64,000 bases of DNA from Lineus longissimus (Eukaryota > Nemertea > Pilidiophora > Heteronemertea > Lineidae): positions 15,996,349 through 16,060,348 of the forward strand of contig NC_088318.1 in NCBI RefSeq assembly GCF_910592395.1. Reading direction: 5' to 3'. Position numbers and translations under genes: made by a program. Of this stretch, positions 25,101 through 40,100 are shown in pieces; position 1 is the first letter of the stretch, and each line of letters starts with the position of its first letter. The notes beneath the pieces were generated by a model. It was given only the letters and a program-made list of their open reading frames with translations. It ran no database searches and had not been told where the DNA came from.

Positions 25101-28100
25101 CATGCCTACTAACAACCGTGCGGACAGTCGCTAATGTGCGACATCCATGCACCTGCAAAAAAACTCAGCTTTTAAGTTTCCAAACTTGCAGCCCAAAGAG
25201 AATTTGAATTTTATGCTGTATTTACCTGCTTTGATCTTAACGTCATCTCCTTCAAGAGGAAGTCCGTAAAGTCCATTGCCATAGTTACCGCCCCAACCGG
25301 AAGGCATTCCATCCCAAGTTGCCATCTCTGACCACTTGGTGGCATATGCCGGCCGGCCATCCACGGCTGGGGGTACAGTAGGGGGCACGGTTGAGGGTTC
25401 AGTTGCATCAGGGTCAGGGGTAGGGCCTTGGGTTGTTGGTGGAAGTGTGGGCGGTATGCACTCTGGATGATAGCACTGATAGATCCTAAAGTTGACATCT
25501 CGGTCTACGTACGAGGGCTCCGTGAATGAACGCTTGGAGACTTTATTGCGGCCACTGACTGTAATTTAAAAGATATCAAAGTTTATAAACATGTAATAAC
25601 ACAAGGTTTATCAAATCGTCTCGGACACTGAAGACACACAACAGATCCTAGCTGTGATGGAAACACAACAGTGGTGAACGCAGGAATAACCGGTAATCGC
25701 TTACTTCTGATAACATGGCAAAAAAACCTGACATATATAGCTGTAACCGAAATGCAAATTTAAAGCACCTGTAACATTAGAGTGTTGGTAGTTGTGCGTG
25801 CCCACAGTCGCTCAACAGTGTACACGTATATGTGGGTTCCTAGGCTCTCGTTATGCATTGTTGTGGTCAAATTGTCGGCCATGCCAATGTAACCTATATA
25901 CACCTCCTTCCACATCTGAAGCAAATAACTGACCCTATTATAGGCCTCAGTTTTCACATACTTATGTAGTTTATTCGTTTCTCATCCTTATCGTAGAATG
26001 CCTCTCCGTTGTAGTTGTCCTCGCAGGTGGGTAGACCTTGACTGTAGTTCATGGCCATGTAGTCCTGGCCAGGAATAATGGCGAAACGATCGGGCGATTG
26101 GGTGAAGTTGTGGTTGATGAGAACACAGTCATCCTCCTGACAAAGACAGAGCAGACACGTTAAAGATCGCCATGACAAAGTCAAGCGAGAAGCCAAGTCT
26201 AACAGCACTCGGACATGTCGTTCGAGGAGGGTTCATCGCATCAACGCCAATGTTACACTTTCCATCGTAGCACATCATTAGAAATACCGGTAAAAAATTG
26301 AGCTTTTCAAAAACCTATAAAGGCCACCGAAGTGCCTCCTTCTGCTTCCTATGTGGCGTTGCTACAATATCTCCTTCTAGTTATGCCTACTGACGACCAG
26401 CAAGAGAAAATTGTGATATACGGTCTGAGACAAGACCACAATTGATTTTTTAAGCCTTTTAGCAGTTAAATTGTCAATGTTTGACCGCGACGCATCAAAT
26501 ACTGCGTGGGGTTGTGAATCTGAAATTTTGATATGATATTCCGGACAGTCGGGCAAGTAAATGGTGAAAAATAAACTGGTAGTTGACCACGGAAATTTTT
26601 TGATAATCGACAAATTAGACAGACATTGATATTTCCACTCTTTCCAGCCAACTGGCAGAAAAATCACAAAACACGCCCCCTATTACCAAATTAGCAAAAT
26701 TCGAAATTTAATTTTTTCATAAAATAATTTCTTTATATCTGTAGACTTGCCACAACAAATACTTTTTTCAATACCTCTCCAAATATGTACTTGAGAGTTA
26801 AAAACATGCACTCGTCTAATTGATAGGCCTCCAACCTATGAATATTCATTAGTGGTCTTGTCTCGTCTTTTTTAATTTAGCACCTGAACGTTTCCATCCT
26901 AGACGCAATATCTGAATTACGGAGCACCACATATACCGCGCTGCCAGAGTGGGAACCAGAGTAAATATGGATCTGAACCGAAGGCCCATTTTTAGAATCG
27001 GACAACCTAATGATCTTGCAACCTTACTGTTGGCAACTTGTTACTTTGAAGTCACTGCAGCGTAATCTACTTACCGCGAGGTCTGTCACTCTTCCAACGT
27101 AGGATATGTTTGTAAGGTGTCGATAATTCTCGAAATAGAAGTTTGTGTTGATGCCTTTAGGGAGAAGGACCATCCATCCTTCCTCGAAAGTCATCCGCAT
27201 GTCAGAGAAAGGACCCATGTCTGTTCCATATTCGTTCTCCAGGACAATGTTCTTACCTAGGAGTGAATTGGGCAGAGGTTCGGAGAAGGTGAAGCGATGA
27301 AACTGTATGTTGCTGTCACACACCATTGCCTCCTCGCCGCGGTTGTAGTCTGCTGGTGCATCTTGACACAGATGTGTAGGGTAGATGGCCGACTTCGGGA
27401 CAACACTCCCACCACGAACGCCAGCGAAAGTTCCATCAACGTCTTTCATAACAGCCTCGTGGGCCCACTTGAAAGATATCCTGTTGTTAGTGTTATGCCA
27501 AGTTGTGTTGTAGAAATCGAATCTAAAGCCGCCATTGAATGCACCACTGACGCCACCTATCTTCGCCATTCCTAAAGCTGCGCAGCCGCTGCGATCAAAG
27601 TTTGAAAACTTCGTCCCAGTGATGATGAGTCCAGTGGAAAGCGGCAAGACGATTGCTTTGTCAGTACAACTTTCCGGCAGCGCTGGAACGTGTCCTATGA
27701 TGTGGTTGTCACGAACCATTGGACCATTGTCAGAATAGGATTCATGCAACTCACAAAACTTGATTTCGATGCCGGCCTTTTCATTGCTGAAAAGTATGAA
27801 GTCCTTAAAGTGTATTGCCCCGCCATCAGTCCATTCTGCCCCTTTTTCGTTGTTCCAGGCAGTAAGGCTCTCGAACACTGCCGCCTTCGGCGCAAAACAG
27901 TTACAACAACCCCCTTCCATGGGAAAGTACTTCTTGAAGATCCAGATCCCGAACCAACCATTGGAGTGAGCTGTGTTGTTTCTGAATTCCCGCAAGGGAA
28001 TCTTTCTTGGACAGACTTTGTTGGTGTATGAAGGACCGTTAGGATGGTCGTGCATGCGGTACCAGAAACCAAAATGAGTTCCACCAGCTGCTGCGTTGTG

Positions 28101-31100
28101 TCGGAAAGTATTATCTGGATTAGTCGCCCAGAAAGCAGCGGGGGTGATATCATCATTGAGGAGACTCGTACTCGATTTCACAAAGATGGCTAAGTTGTAC
28201 TGGAAGATGTTACCAGTTTCAATGCCATCTTCCAAGAAAAACGCTCCTCCCATGATGTTGAAGATGACAGTGTGTTCCACCAGGACATTATGCGTTCCAT
28301 GGATGTTCACAGCCCGGTTGAAAGCTTTATGAATTCCGCATTTGCGTACGTAGGAACCGTTCTGATTTCCATTCAAGTGAAAGTGGATGGGGTAGCGTCC
28401 TAGCCGGAATGCCTGCCCCACGTATGTCAGTTCTACGTTTTCTAAACGACCTGTAACCAGACCATGATCTGGTGCTGGGGCGTGCATCATGATGTGTGCA
28501 CCAAACTGGTCACTCCCCATCTCTTCACCGAATCGCCCCTGGAAACACGTCTGAGTGGCAAATTCACCTGCAAGCCAAGAGGCAGAGGCATAAAAACATG
28601 ACACAATGAGCTTTTCTGTTTATGATAGAGCTGAACCCAGCATTATTATGATGCTTATTATTCAATGCGATGGAAACTGCTTCCAATGCTCTTGTTGTAT
28701 CAGCAAGGATATGTGAATCAAAAAAGTTACCTTAATTGAGACCGATACACCTGGCAAAGTGGCAAAAAGTGTAATGAACGTGAAAGGACGGACGGTGTTA
28801 GTCACTAAACGATGATGAAGTTAATTCTAATACCAGTTTTGGCGCAAAACTCCAAATCCGCAGCCATATCTACCAAGCTAGATTCATTACTTTTAATTTC
28901 CTACCTGTGTCAAATCCGTCTGGACAAGCTTCGATCACTTCGTTATACTGCGGGTCATTAGACCCCTGGAACAAGATGTTATGCGATAGCAATCCAACTT
29001 CGGCTCGAATCTGAAGAACTCTGCCATCGATAATGTTCTCCTCACCAATGTGTCTATAAGAAAGAGGCTCCTCCAATGTGATCGTGAAACCATCTGCAGA
29101 TATGCTTGCAATGATGACCTCTTCGTTCTGAATTTGGCTGTGCCTGTCCCCCGTGCTTGCTATGGCGATCTTGGATCCGATGCCCCAGTCGGAGACATTG
29201 TGTTGTACGGTGATGATGCTAGAACCAGCACTGACTGTTGAATTCAGATGCGTCCATGTATTCATGATTGGCTTGCCTATGATAGAAGTAAAATGTATAG
29301 TTTATATGGATGAGCTGACTTAATATCCAAGTTAAAACATCCTTTATGACAAGGAATAAATACCAATTACCAGTAGAGGCTGGCCAAAGATTGGCCCAAG
29401 GCTACTGAGAATGTGCAGAGCGCCTTTGTTACTCCTCGTGGAGCACTCTTTAAGGCAGTAGTTGAAGTAAGACATGGTCTCTGTAGAACTGTAATAGACA
29501 TACCGTGAAGGTCCAAAGTACCGTTCCTGACGGCAAGACATTTTGCTCCATAGATGGGGAGCTCTGTAGCACGGAGGTTGCCATGGAGTGTGATAGTTGC
29601 TTTATGTAAATGTGGGTTTTCTTCAGTGCCAATCTGTAGGACTCCTCCGTCAACAATCAGCACGTTTTCTGTGTTCAGTTCGACGTCTTTATCATCGAAG
29701 AGGACAGTGCCACCTGTGAAACAAAACAACCGACCATAATCAGGATCAGCTTCACTATCTTTATGTGGGTCCTAAAACTAGATGAAACTGTCGGCATTGA
29801 AGTTACAGACAAGAAACAAACAATTTTAAATTACATGCTGTTCAGACTTTAAGTCATGGATTAAGTTAGAGATCTATCGTTTTTGTATTGCAGTCCTTGA
29901 ATGATCAATATCCCTACCATTGACAAACGCGGGTTTCTGTAATCTTACCGAGAGAGAATCAGACATTTATCGTAGGGGATTAGACACAGATGCAAGTTAT
30001 CAGTTATCAGCGCAGGAGAGGGTACTCGCCTTTGATGAGGAGCATCACAATGATGGGCGTGTCCATATCAATCATAAGAGTCTGTCCGGCAGGAACGACG
30101 ACCATATCACCGTCAATTGGCATCTGTAGACTGGAGCCCCAAGTGTAGGGAGAGGACCAGAGGTCGATGTAATGGTAAAGGTTGTCACCGCCCTGTAACC
30201 AAAGATATAACATCTGGTGAGTCCATCCAGTCATCAATTCAGATACATGTATCTCCTGGAATGGTCTGCCATCATACGATCTTTGCGATCCAAAGGAACA
30301 GATAATATGTGTCCGCCTTCGCTTTATTTGTTGCGTCGAAGTCACTGCCTTTCCAAAACCGGTATATATGCTGACCTAAACGATGAATTCCCAATTCTGT
30401 CAGTAAACTGGTTTAAAACCAGGTAGAAATCACTAAGATTATCGAGCTGTCGGCAGCAAATTCGACTTGGCCATTCTCCTAGCATTGTCGAATATGCGGG
30501 CGATGGGAGCGACAACTCTGATCCATGCCAGATTGCTTACCAACTTTTGTACACTGTTCCCGTTGGCTTCAACAGTGACCACCACTGCAGCTAACACCGA
30601 TGGTGACCGTGGTCCAGTTGTGCAACTGATGGAGGTATCAGAGACGGACATGACAGAACAGCTAGAACCACCAATGTGGACCTCAACATCGCCAATGACA
30701 TTTCTGCAGAAGACGATTTTCATTTACGTCTTGTTAATATTTGTATACGAGTTGAACCTATGCCGATTGACACGTTCATAAGCAAGGAAGAATGTGGTAA
30801 GAATGCTACATGTATCAAAAGGTTTAAAGGTTGGCTTCAGCTGCATTTGTGATAAACAGATCATTACTGAAGTGTCCTCGCTAGGATTTATTCGTTTCAA
30901 CTTTCCATACCCGTTTTATATGATATCATTTTGCGAAAGATATAATGTGGTGCAAATTTCATGAAGGTATACCTACCCGAAGTTGGTTCCTGTGACTGTG
31001 ATGGTGGTCCCGCCACCACTGCCTCCTCTCGAGGGGCTTACGGAAGAGACAGTAGGAGTGAGGGAATCCGTATAAACATACTGGGAACCATAGGTAACAT

Positions 31101-34100
31101 TTAGCGAGCCCGAAGAAACGACGATGTCACAGGACATAGGACCTAAAACAGAAAAAGTGTTGGAGGAAAATGTCCAATGAAAACGACCATACGCCTATAT
31201 ATGGACCACCAAGAATTCTAAAGCCTTGTCCTTACCCACGAAATGACTGTCTACGAAATGACTGTCTCCGGAAATGCTTTCTTACCAAGTTTAGATAATT
31301 CTCGTTTTTTTAGGTATTATTTCTGTCACTTTTGGTTCTAAGGAGAGATTATAATTCGACCGTTATATCTTGATAGTATTGCTCTACCTGTGGCTGTTGG
31401 AGTAAGACATGTCACATTAGTCGATGTTGCTGCGGCATCTACGGATACCTTGCATTTCTCGCCGCAGACCAGGATACTTGTCGCAGTACCATCAAGTCCT
31501 AACCCTTCCACTGCCAGCAACTGTCCGCCTCCAACACTCCCTGTAATTTAATGATAACATTGTGTAACATACTCCATCATAAAGTTTTTGTCTCCACTCG
31601 AATGGGATGTAATTTTCTGGGATCTAACTTTATTGAACGATTCTTGATAAGTTTTGGATTGGCGGATTTTTCAATGAGGACTCTGTTATTCATGTGTAAA
31701 GAGCGGTCACTAACCAACGTATTGCTCTTTGCAGGTATAAGCGAATTCATTTGTTAAGGAAAAATTGCATGCTTCCATGTGAGATATCTATATTTATCAA
31801 GCACTCAAACTAGACTCATGGTGAGAAACGCTGGCCTTGCTCATAGACTTACCTGACAACGGCAAAACAGAGCTAACACTTAGGGTAAAGGTGAATTCAG
31901 CCGAACTGTTCGCTATTCCCTTCCCGTCGACATTCAGGTTGACGTCATAAACACCAGAAGGGCAGTGTCCAATCAAACATTCGATTTCTGTATCAGAGCA
32001 AGAAGTCACTGTACACTCTTCTCCACACGTTTTGACAATGTTCAAGGAGCAATTCGTGCTGAATCCGGTGCCAGAAAGATGCACTGTGTCGCCTCCTCCT
32101 CCTTGCGCAGGGGAAATTGTGGAGACAACTGGGGTGAATTCGGTGCCATATGTGAACTCCCAATTTGGAAACGTCACACCAGACTGCACTGAAAAGTGAA
32201 TTATCTCACTCGCGTGTGGGGGAGTGAAGAAGTCGACATGGTAATAAGAAGCAGATTCCACTGGGACCTGGGTCGAGCCATCTGTCAGAGATGTCAGCCA
32301 TGCACTTGTTGTGGCAGGGTTGAAGCCAATTCCATCCACATGAATCAGGAGCCCTCCATTCGTACTCCCACTAATGGCAGAATATGAATCAATGACAGGT
32401 TCCAGGATGATTGAGCCTGTTCCGGAGGCGAGGCCAACCGGTTTCCGCATCACCGTCACGGTATCGATGTAGTTGCCCGCGAAAGAGTGAGATAATGTGC
32501 ATGTTAAGCTGGTATCATCGCAGGCAGTAGCTATACAAAGTAGCACACCACCAATACTCACGATAAGAGCTGATGGATCTGAGCCGAATCCTGTACCGTT
32601 TATAAGTATTCCACTCCTTCCATCTGTGGATTCAGGAAAAACATAATCTAGTGTTGGTGTTGTCAATGCTCTGCATGTAAAGTTCATGGTTTCTTCAGTA
32701 ATGGCACTGACAACTCCGGATGGGGTGTTTACAGACACTAGAATGGGTACAACCAAGTCCGGAGTTAATGGCGGAGTCAAGCACACGAGCTCCGTGTTGG
32801 CCCGTGACAGGACCGTGCAAGCCCCCACGCCGAATAACGACACAGACGTCGAGGATTGGTCGTCTGCAAGAAACATTCCAGTTATGGTTAAGATGGCGCT
32901 GCCTTCACATGACCCTTCTCCTGGTGTGTACGCACGAATGGATGGTTCGAAAATGACATTCTTGCTTGCTTCAACATTCATGTCTGCTGCTCCCAACCCG
33001 TAAATATTCAAGGTCGTGAATAATCTCAGGGTATATGCTGTGTTGATAAGCAATCCCATGTCGTCCCTTGGGATCAGCTCGGCCGACACCACGGACCCAT
33101 TAGTACTGGTCACGTTGAGTGGAATCGTCATAAAGGTTGCTGTGACTTGGCAAACATCGTCCCCAAGACTGTCACCGTGGAACTCAAAGACATAACGGTC
33201 AGTCTCTCTTCGGACATGGATGTCGTTTAAGGATGGAGTCGAACAGGCAGAAAAGGTGAAGGCAACAGAGCTACTGGCGGTGCTGTTGATGGTCTCGTCG
33301 CAGTTGGAGACTGGCGATGCCAGTGAACAGACTGGTACTGAGCGGACGGACCCTGGAATGATCAGCGTTGATGCAAGTGAATACTGATTCGAAGAAAAAT
33401 ACAGGCGGCGAATGCGTTTAATATTTGTACCTGGATAGTGTAGTCTCTAAGTTTGGTCAACAATATCTTTCCGTGTCATGCATCCTAAATGATAATAAAG
33501 CATAAAGTGAATCAGAAGATATGCACTTACTCTTACTGATGGTGACAGCCTCTGCCTGAATGTCCCCTATTTTGACACGTAAGTCATAGGACCTTGGTTG
33601 TTTGGTGACCACACGGACAGTTCCTCTGAAGAATACCAAGTTGCTGCCTTCGACATAAGAACTCCAGTAGGAGTAGTCTCCTTGGTCGAGGAACTTATGC
33701 GAAAATGAACCTGGATGAAGATACATGTTTATACTAGTTACGTGTTGGGTCCGGTATGGCATTATTCATGTTTATCTTACAATAAATCAAGTTAGTTTAG
33801 TGGACCAAACGAAGTTTTGCAACTGTCAACTCTACAATGGCTTCAGCTTTGGTGAAATAAGTTGTTTCAGCTAGGTCATCTATTATTTTATAACACATAC
33901 TTTTGACTTATATCACCTAACTACCAACTTCAAAAAACACTTTGCAAAGACGACTGACAAATTACATCAAGTCGATTCTTGGACAACCCAACAGAACGCA
34001 GAATTGGACAGTTGTCGATAATAAAGCCATGAAATGACGAAATATCAGCGCAAGTAGTAGTAGCAGGTTAAGTTCCACAATGCATCACTCCAGTGCACAC

Positions 34101-37100
34101 AGTTCTGCATCAAGCATGTGGGCATAATCAATACCTTCTGCGGTTTTGGAACCACTGTCGAATCCATCTGTCTTACACACCAACGCAGTGCTGGAGCTTG
34201 TCTCGCACACTTTGTAGTTGACTCCTGAGATCTGATTAGGTGGCTCCCACGACCAGTTAACCACGTCTCCCTCCTCTATTGTTACGGATATGGGACTCCA
34301 GTAGTAACCTTGACCGAATACTGAAAGGAAATCATCAAGAATTAAAAAAAGGCGGCTGTTGTTAAGGAAGTTTGGACGTGATTCTAGTCGGTACCAAATT
34401 TTGACATTAGAACATCCAATCACAAAATTGTTATTTTGGTAAGATTTTCGTTCTCCAATGAGAGGACTCAAAGGAATTCTTTATGAGTCTCTAGATTGTA
34501 GTATATGATGATCAAGCTTTACGGTTATCAATGACGATGCTTGAAGAATATGAGCCTTGGATAAAGGTGAACGGTTTGAAACGGCGTGGTCTCCAGGGTT
34601 ACCCATTGGACTTACCAGGGTGTGTACCTCCATTTGTTACATAATGCGTGGTATAGAAATCACCCATCCTACAAGTCAGCTCGTCTTGAGTGGATTCGAA
34701 AACCTCGCATCCAACGTCGCCTACGCTCACATTCATCATGGCGGTATTGTTATGGAACCCTCGGCCCGTGATAGTCAAGATGGTGCCCCCGAAGATGGAA
34801 CCTTCTGAGGGGGAGACACGGTTCACTTGGAAATTGTAGTGGATGCTGGATATGTTATTAGATCTGGAATTAGAAACGAGTAATACATTGTTTACATTGT
34901 TTCTTTCTTTCTCCATAAAAGGCAATAAAACAACTAACCACAAAAATCCAAAGAGTACACAGTCATGTTGTTCTGAAGAACCTTGTGGGACCGTCGGCAA
35001 TGGTTACTTACCAAAACCACCGAAGCCACACCGAGATTCTTGTCCTCAGCCCGGCTGTGTTCCTCAAAGTTTGTCGCAGATATCTTACCCTGTATCAGCA
35101 AAATCCCCTGTACTCGTCCTCAGCTTAATCTGGTATCTACCAGGGTTCTGTACTGGCAGTTTGGCTATTACTTCAGTGTCTGTGTGATTGATGATCACGG
35201 CCATCGCCCCGCCGAGTGACAGTGTGTTTACTGTCGAGTTGTAGGTACCGAAACCACTGCCAGTAATCTGGATAAACGTTGAACCTGTGAGACAAGGTAA
35301 GACATATATATCAAAGTATTTTTAAAAACCGTCAGATTCGTTAGATGCATCTAATACTGACAGGTTCAGCTTCGTAGTCGTTAATAAGCCCCTTCGTCAC
35401 AAGCTTAGGAAAACACAATTCTGGTGTAAATAGGAGATCGCCAGACGACGACAGCTGACCACTTCTTTGATGTGCATTCATTGGAAATATCAGTAACTGA
35501 CGAGCAGAAATCTGAACAAAAAAGAGCCCCCTCTTTTATTTTTCATCTAGATTTGAAGAAGCTGTGCTAGTTTACCCACCGTCCACCATAGCCTCTGTGA
35601 CGTTCATAGCTGATATCACAGCAGCATTATTCGTGTATGTGAAATCTCCTGACGTGACCAAGGCATTTAGATTGTTGTAGATGTGGATCTTGACCGCTCC
35701 TGTCGATGACTGAAACAAGATGAAAAAGAATGGAAAACTGTCTTGGATGATTGTTCCTCCAGGCAAGATCGAACGTTGGGAGAATTGAGGTATGAATACG
35801 GCTTCTTAAAGGAATGCCCCGATGCTTATAAAAGACTGCCCTGCATCGCATCACTTCAGTTCAGGTAAAACCACACATGCAAGAACACACAGTAAGCCTA
35901 ACCGAGATCTTTTAGACAGCCTTTCCAAATTGCATGATCAGGCGAAACTCGTGGCAAAACGAGCGTATTTCTCAAACAACTTACCGCGGAGGGTACTTCA
36001 CACTCTATCAACACACTTGTAATCATTGGGTCCTCGCATTCATTTCCTCCGATTTCGACCCGGAAGTCATCCTTAAAGCCTACTCCAGAAATGGAAACGA
36101 TGGCCCCACCTGAAACAAATTGAGTGAAGGAAAACGATCTGTATCCGGTTTGATTTAAACACTATGCATGAGCTTAATAGAGTGGAACCTCTCTAGTAGG
36201 GACACCCTCGGGACTGACAAGTGCTGTCCTTAATAGAGAGGTGTCCTGATTAGAGAGGTATAATTGAATGGAAACAACTACTTTGGGACCAAAACTAGTG
36301 TCCTTAATAGAGAGGTTGTCCTTGATAGAGAGGTGTCCGCTAAGGGAGGTTCCACTGTAGTTCAAACTTTATATTTTTGTCAAATAACCAAATAGTTAGG
36401 TTCACAGCAGAAGAAATAGCCTCCTTACATCATTACTTTAAAAATGCATAAATAGCGATCTGCTTGACACCTTTTGGCAAATAAGGGTTGCGGTCCGTTC
36501 TCAAGATCAAACAACATTTCCTGCTCATTGTGAATTGTAAAAAGTAGTCTCAGCCGAGTTGCTTTTTTATCCGTTGTTTTTTACCCAGGGATGGCTTCTT
36601 ATGGCTTGAGCCGCATAGGTCGGCAAACATCTACTTGCCGGAATTTGAAATATCATATACTTATGCTGTAGTTTCAGTGACTTTATTGGCTCACAGGCAC
36701 GACGAAAATCAAGATACCCCTTACCTCCAGTGCTGCTACTGGTTGGCGAAACACTCGCAATACTTGCAATATAAGTCACATTGAAGTTCCCAAGCGCCCT
36801 TCCTTTGCCGCTGACGTGCATGCTGACAATGACATCACCGGCTGGTCCAGCGCCGAGGGTACATGTTAGCTCCGTATCGGTGGCTAAGGTGACCTCGCAT
36901 ACCGCTCCTCCTACCATTACTTCGTTGTTTGTGGGCGTGATGATATCAAAGCCTGTTCCGTTGATTGTAAGGACGTCGCCAATGGTACCTAAGGTATAAG
37001 TTCAAACAAGAATATCATAACTGATTCTGTCTGTTTAGCGATTTTGTTACCTTTGGCCTGGAGTCCATCGAAAATCTCAGATCACAATTTTTGCTTTACC

Positions 37101-40100
37101 GCCCTTTGTTGAGGAAGGACAATTGAACTTTCGTACTTACAGATGGTAGGACTGACAGACTCAAGCGTTGCTGTATGGTTAGTCGACCACTCGAAACTAC
37201 AGGAAACGTTGGCAGCACAGGACGAGAAAATCTTGTTGATAGAGACAGTCACCTGAAATGGTCAATGAAGTGGGTGAAGAAAAAGAGTAACCTGCGCCGC
37301 ATAGCCGTATGTAATATCTTTCTGCACAGACTAGAAAGAGGGCTTTGAATGGACAATGTAAAGGACTTGACAGGTAAAATGCAGACTTAGTCAGTGTTGC
37401 TGAGAACTGAATAGTGTGTTGTGCCACATCAATGCAGGGTCGACTCAGATCTCATTCCGTTGTCAAACTGATTTTAGCACAAAAGCATGAAGTTTAACCT
37501 GTGAAATTGCAAGAATCAAGGCTGCAACCGATGGCCTACCTGTGGTGTTGTCTCGGGTGTCCTAAGCATATCTCCGGGTATAGGGTAATACATAATGCCA
37601 CCCTCCTGGACTGTGCTGACAGCCACATTAGCCTGGGCAGGGGTCAAGTTGGATCCATCCACATCTATCTCCGCCTCGTACCCTATGGCTGTGTTGAATG
37701 TTATGTGCCATGTGTAACGTTTGCAAGAGGAGTCTATCCTTAGCACTGTCACAGCACCCACCAGACCAGAGGCCTCTAGGTGACTCTTCATTGTTTCTGC
37801 GTTGGCATAGTACGGAATATCTTAAAAGAAAGGAATGTAGCAACTATTACTAAGCTGGGGCGTTGTGACTATCATAAATCATCAGTTGTGCTTCGAAAGC
37901 ACTTGTTGGCTACACCTACGCGCCATATTTGGCTGGTTTTGCGGGATATTTTTGTTTGAATCCGACAAACAATGATTTTGTGCCCTGGATTTCACTGACC
38001 TCGGGCTTGGGTTAAAAAGTTAAAGCAAGGCTAAACACCAAAACCCGATTGTCAAAATCTAGAAACGTATCTTCACAGAGGTTACGCGCTGCCCCCACTC
38101 ACGCGCTCACTCCAACTACGCACTGAACTCACCTTTTATGCGCTGCCCTCCACCAGCAATGATATCGAACTTTCCTCCAATTGGTGGCGTGGCCATAACG
38201 CTTTGAACGACTTGAATATTTGTCGAAGAAGGCCATGTCGACTGCCTGTATTCATTAGCACTGACTTCCTGAAAACAAACAATTTCTAATGTTGAAAACC
38301 CCATTTTAAGATACTTCTCATCAATCGTATCATACTTTTAAACTTGCAAAAAGGTATAGACGTGTTGTTGGCTATCTTTCGGGGATCATATTAAAAAACG
38401 TGGTCAACAATTATTCCAGTTAGAAACTAACAGTGTACGTTTGGCGTAATTTTCAACTCTATGTAGAAGCGTCTTGGTTCGTCTCCTTAACATCACGCTG
38501 GCCATATCGTCCATTGGTTCTGCGGTGACTGTAATGACATGACAACGCAACAAAATTGTTTGGGACATAATGGGAACAGGCTAAAAGTTAATTATTAGCT
38601 GCGATCAATATTTTTTTGGTTTGATCAATGGGAACCCATATAGTTGCATCCAACTCACCTCAGTGTTGTACGGTTTAATCAAGGGGAACCCATGGTGGCA
38701 TGAGTAAGGGTCAAGTTCTATACTGAAGCTGCTGTGGTTGCCTGTAGTCGTATCAGTCAACTTCATCTCATCAATTCGGTTTAAACTTGGATTCAGCGTA
38801 ACTCGAAACGTGTCCACCACTGGAAGGTTATTAGAAACTGTTTCATACTTGTAAATTTCACAAATCTTTCAAAGATGCATTTTATTGACATCTTGTCGCA
38901 TTGAAACTGGGAAAGTAAAATGACCTTCTTCACTACCGATGATTGGCTGTTAGTATAACATCCAAATTGGGAGGTACCTCCTGATCATCACCCAGGATAA
39001 AAAAAGCACAACGTTAATTTTTTCACATCTTTTTTTACAAACAAACACCATTTCTTGAATTTGGCAGCTTGTTATGACATTGAAATGCGACCAAGTTCAT
39101 AGGAGGGTAATGAATCAAAATAAGCTCTTCGCGAAATTTCCGTTTTTTATGTTATTATGGACCGGTTTATTTTGAACTCAAGTTTGGCATACTTACTGTC
39201 CCATTGGTCTTGTGGAATCGGAGGTTCCTTAGCAATTGCAATGTTATCAGCAAAGTTGGCTCCATTCTTCCATATGTTGAAAGTCTTGAGTTTGATTAGG
39301 GGCTTGTCAGGCAAGTAGTTCATCATATTTATACACTTGTACTTCCAGCTGTGGCGACAAGTTAGCAACGGTTAAACGCCTCGCGAACGGGAGATTTGAA
39401 TCGCTACCACCTGCGACAACTAGTACTAGAGGTAATCAGGGAATATTAAACAATATTATATATTTAACATCGGCATTTTCATACTGTTTTTATGCCCTTT
39501 CCAACCAGTTTTCGAAGATTCGGCATATTTACAAAGTCAACTAAGTCGCCATGGCAAGACACTTAATGGGACTAGGAGCTTGTTATACCTACACAGATTT
39601 ATCCTCGTCATCATTGTACCATCTGTCTGCATAGTTGAGGCTGTATAACCGGCTTGTACCAAGTAAAATGTCATTTTCACTGAGCCAAATATAAGCCATG
39701 GAGATCCAATTGATGTACTGCCCTTTATAGGCCATGCACCACTGAAACAAAAAGAAGGTGATTGATTGCGATAAAGGCACACATGCGATTAAATCGCGAC
39801 AGAAAATCGTCACTGTTGATCAAAAATTGTAAATCTGTCACTCCTATGGTTGCCGGTGACAGTAGCCCGTGTGAGTAGTACTTGCGATCATGAAATGTCG
39901 GGGTCTCGTTCAGGGAGTCTAACAACTTTCTACCACTTCATTAGAAAAACCTGGGTCAACACTGCTGCTGACAGACATTATCACAACACAGATTCAATGC
40001 AATCATGAAACGATTTTGGTATCACAATTATCGATACGTTCACATGTCGAAGGGTCTTGATTGAACACAGAATGACTGCTAGTTCAGTCCTTATTCTTAA

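Noticed and set aside
35000-35057. Possible small exon of the fibrocystin-L-like gene
   Set aside because: It would need a 34-base intron; exon 35089-35284 instead joins 34616-34863 directly in phase.
39537-39782. Alternative reading frame of exon 39593-39741
   Set aside because: Open, but it does not match the phase of the upstream exon; using the GTAGGT donor makes the other frame continuous on both sides.
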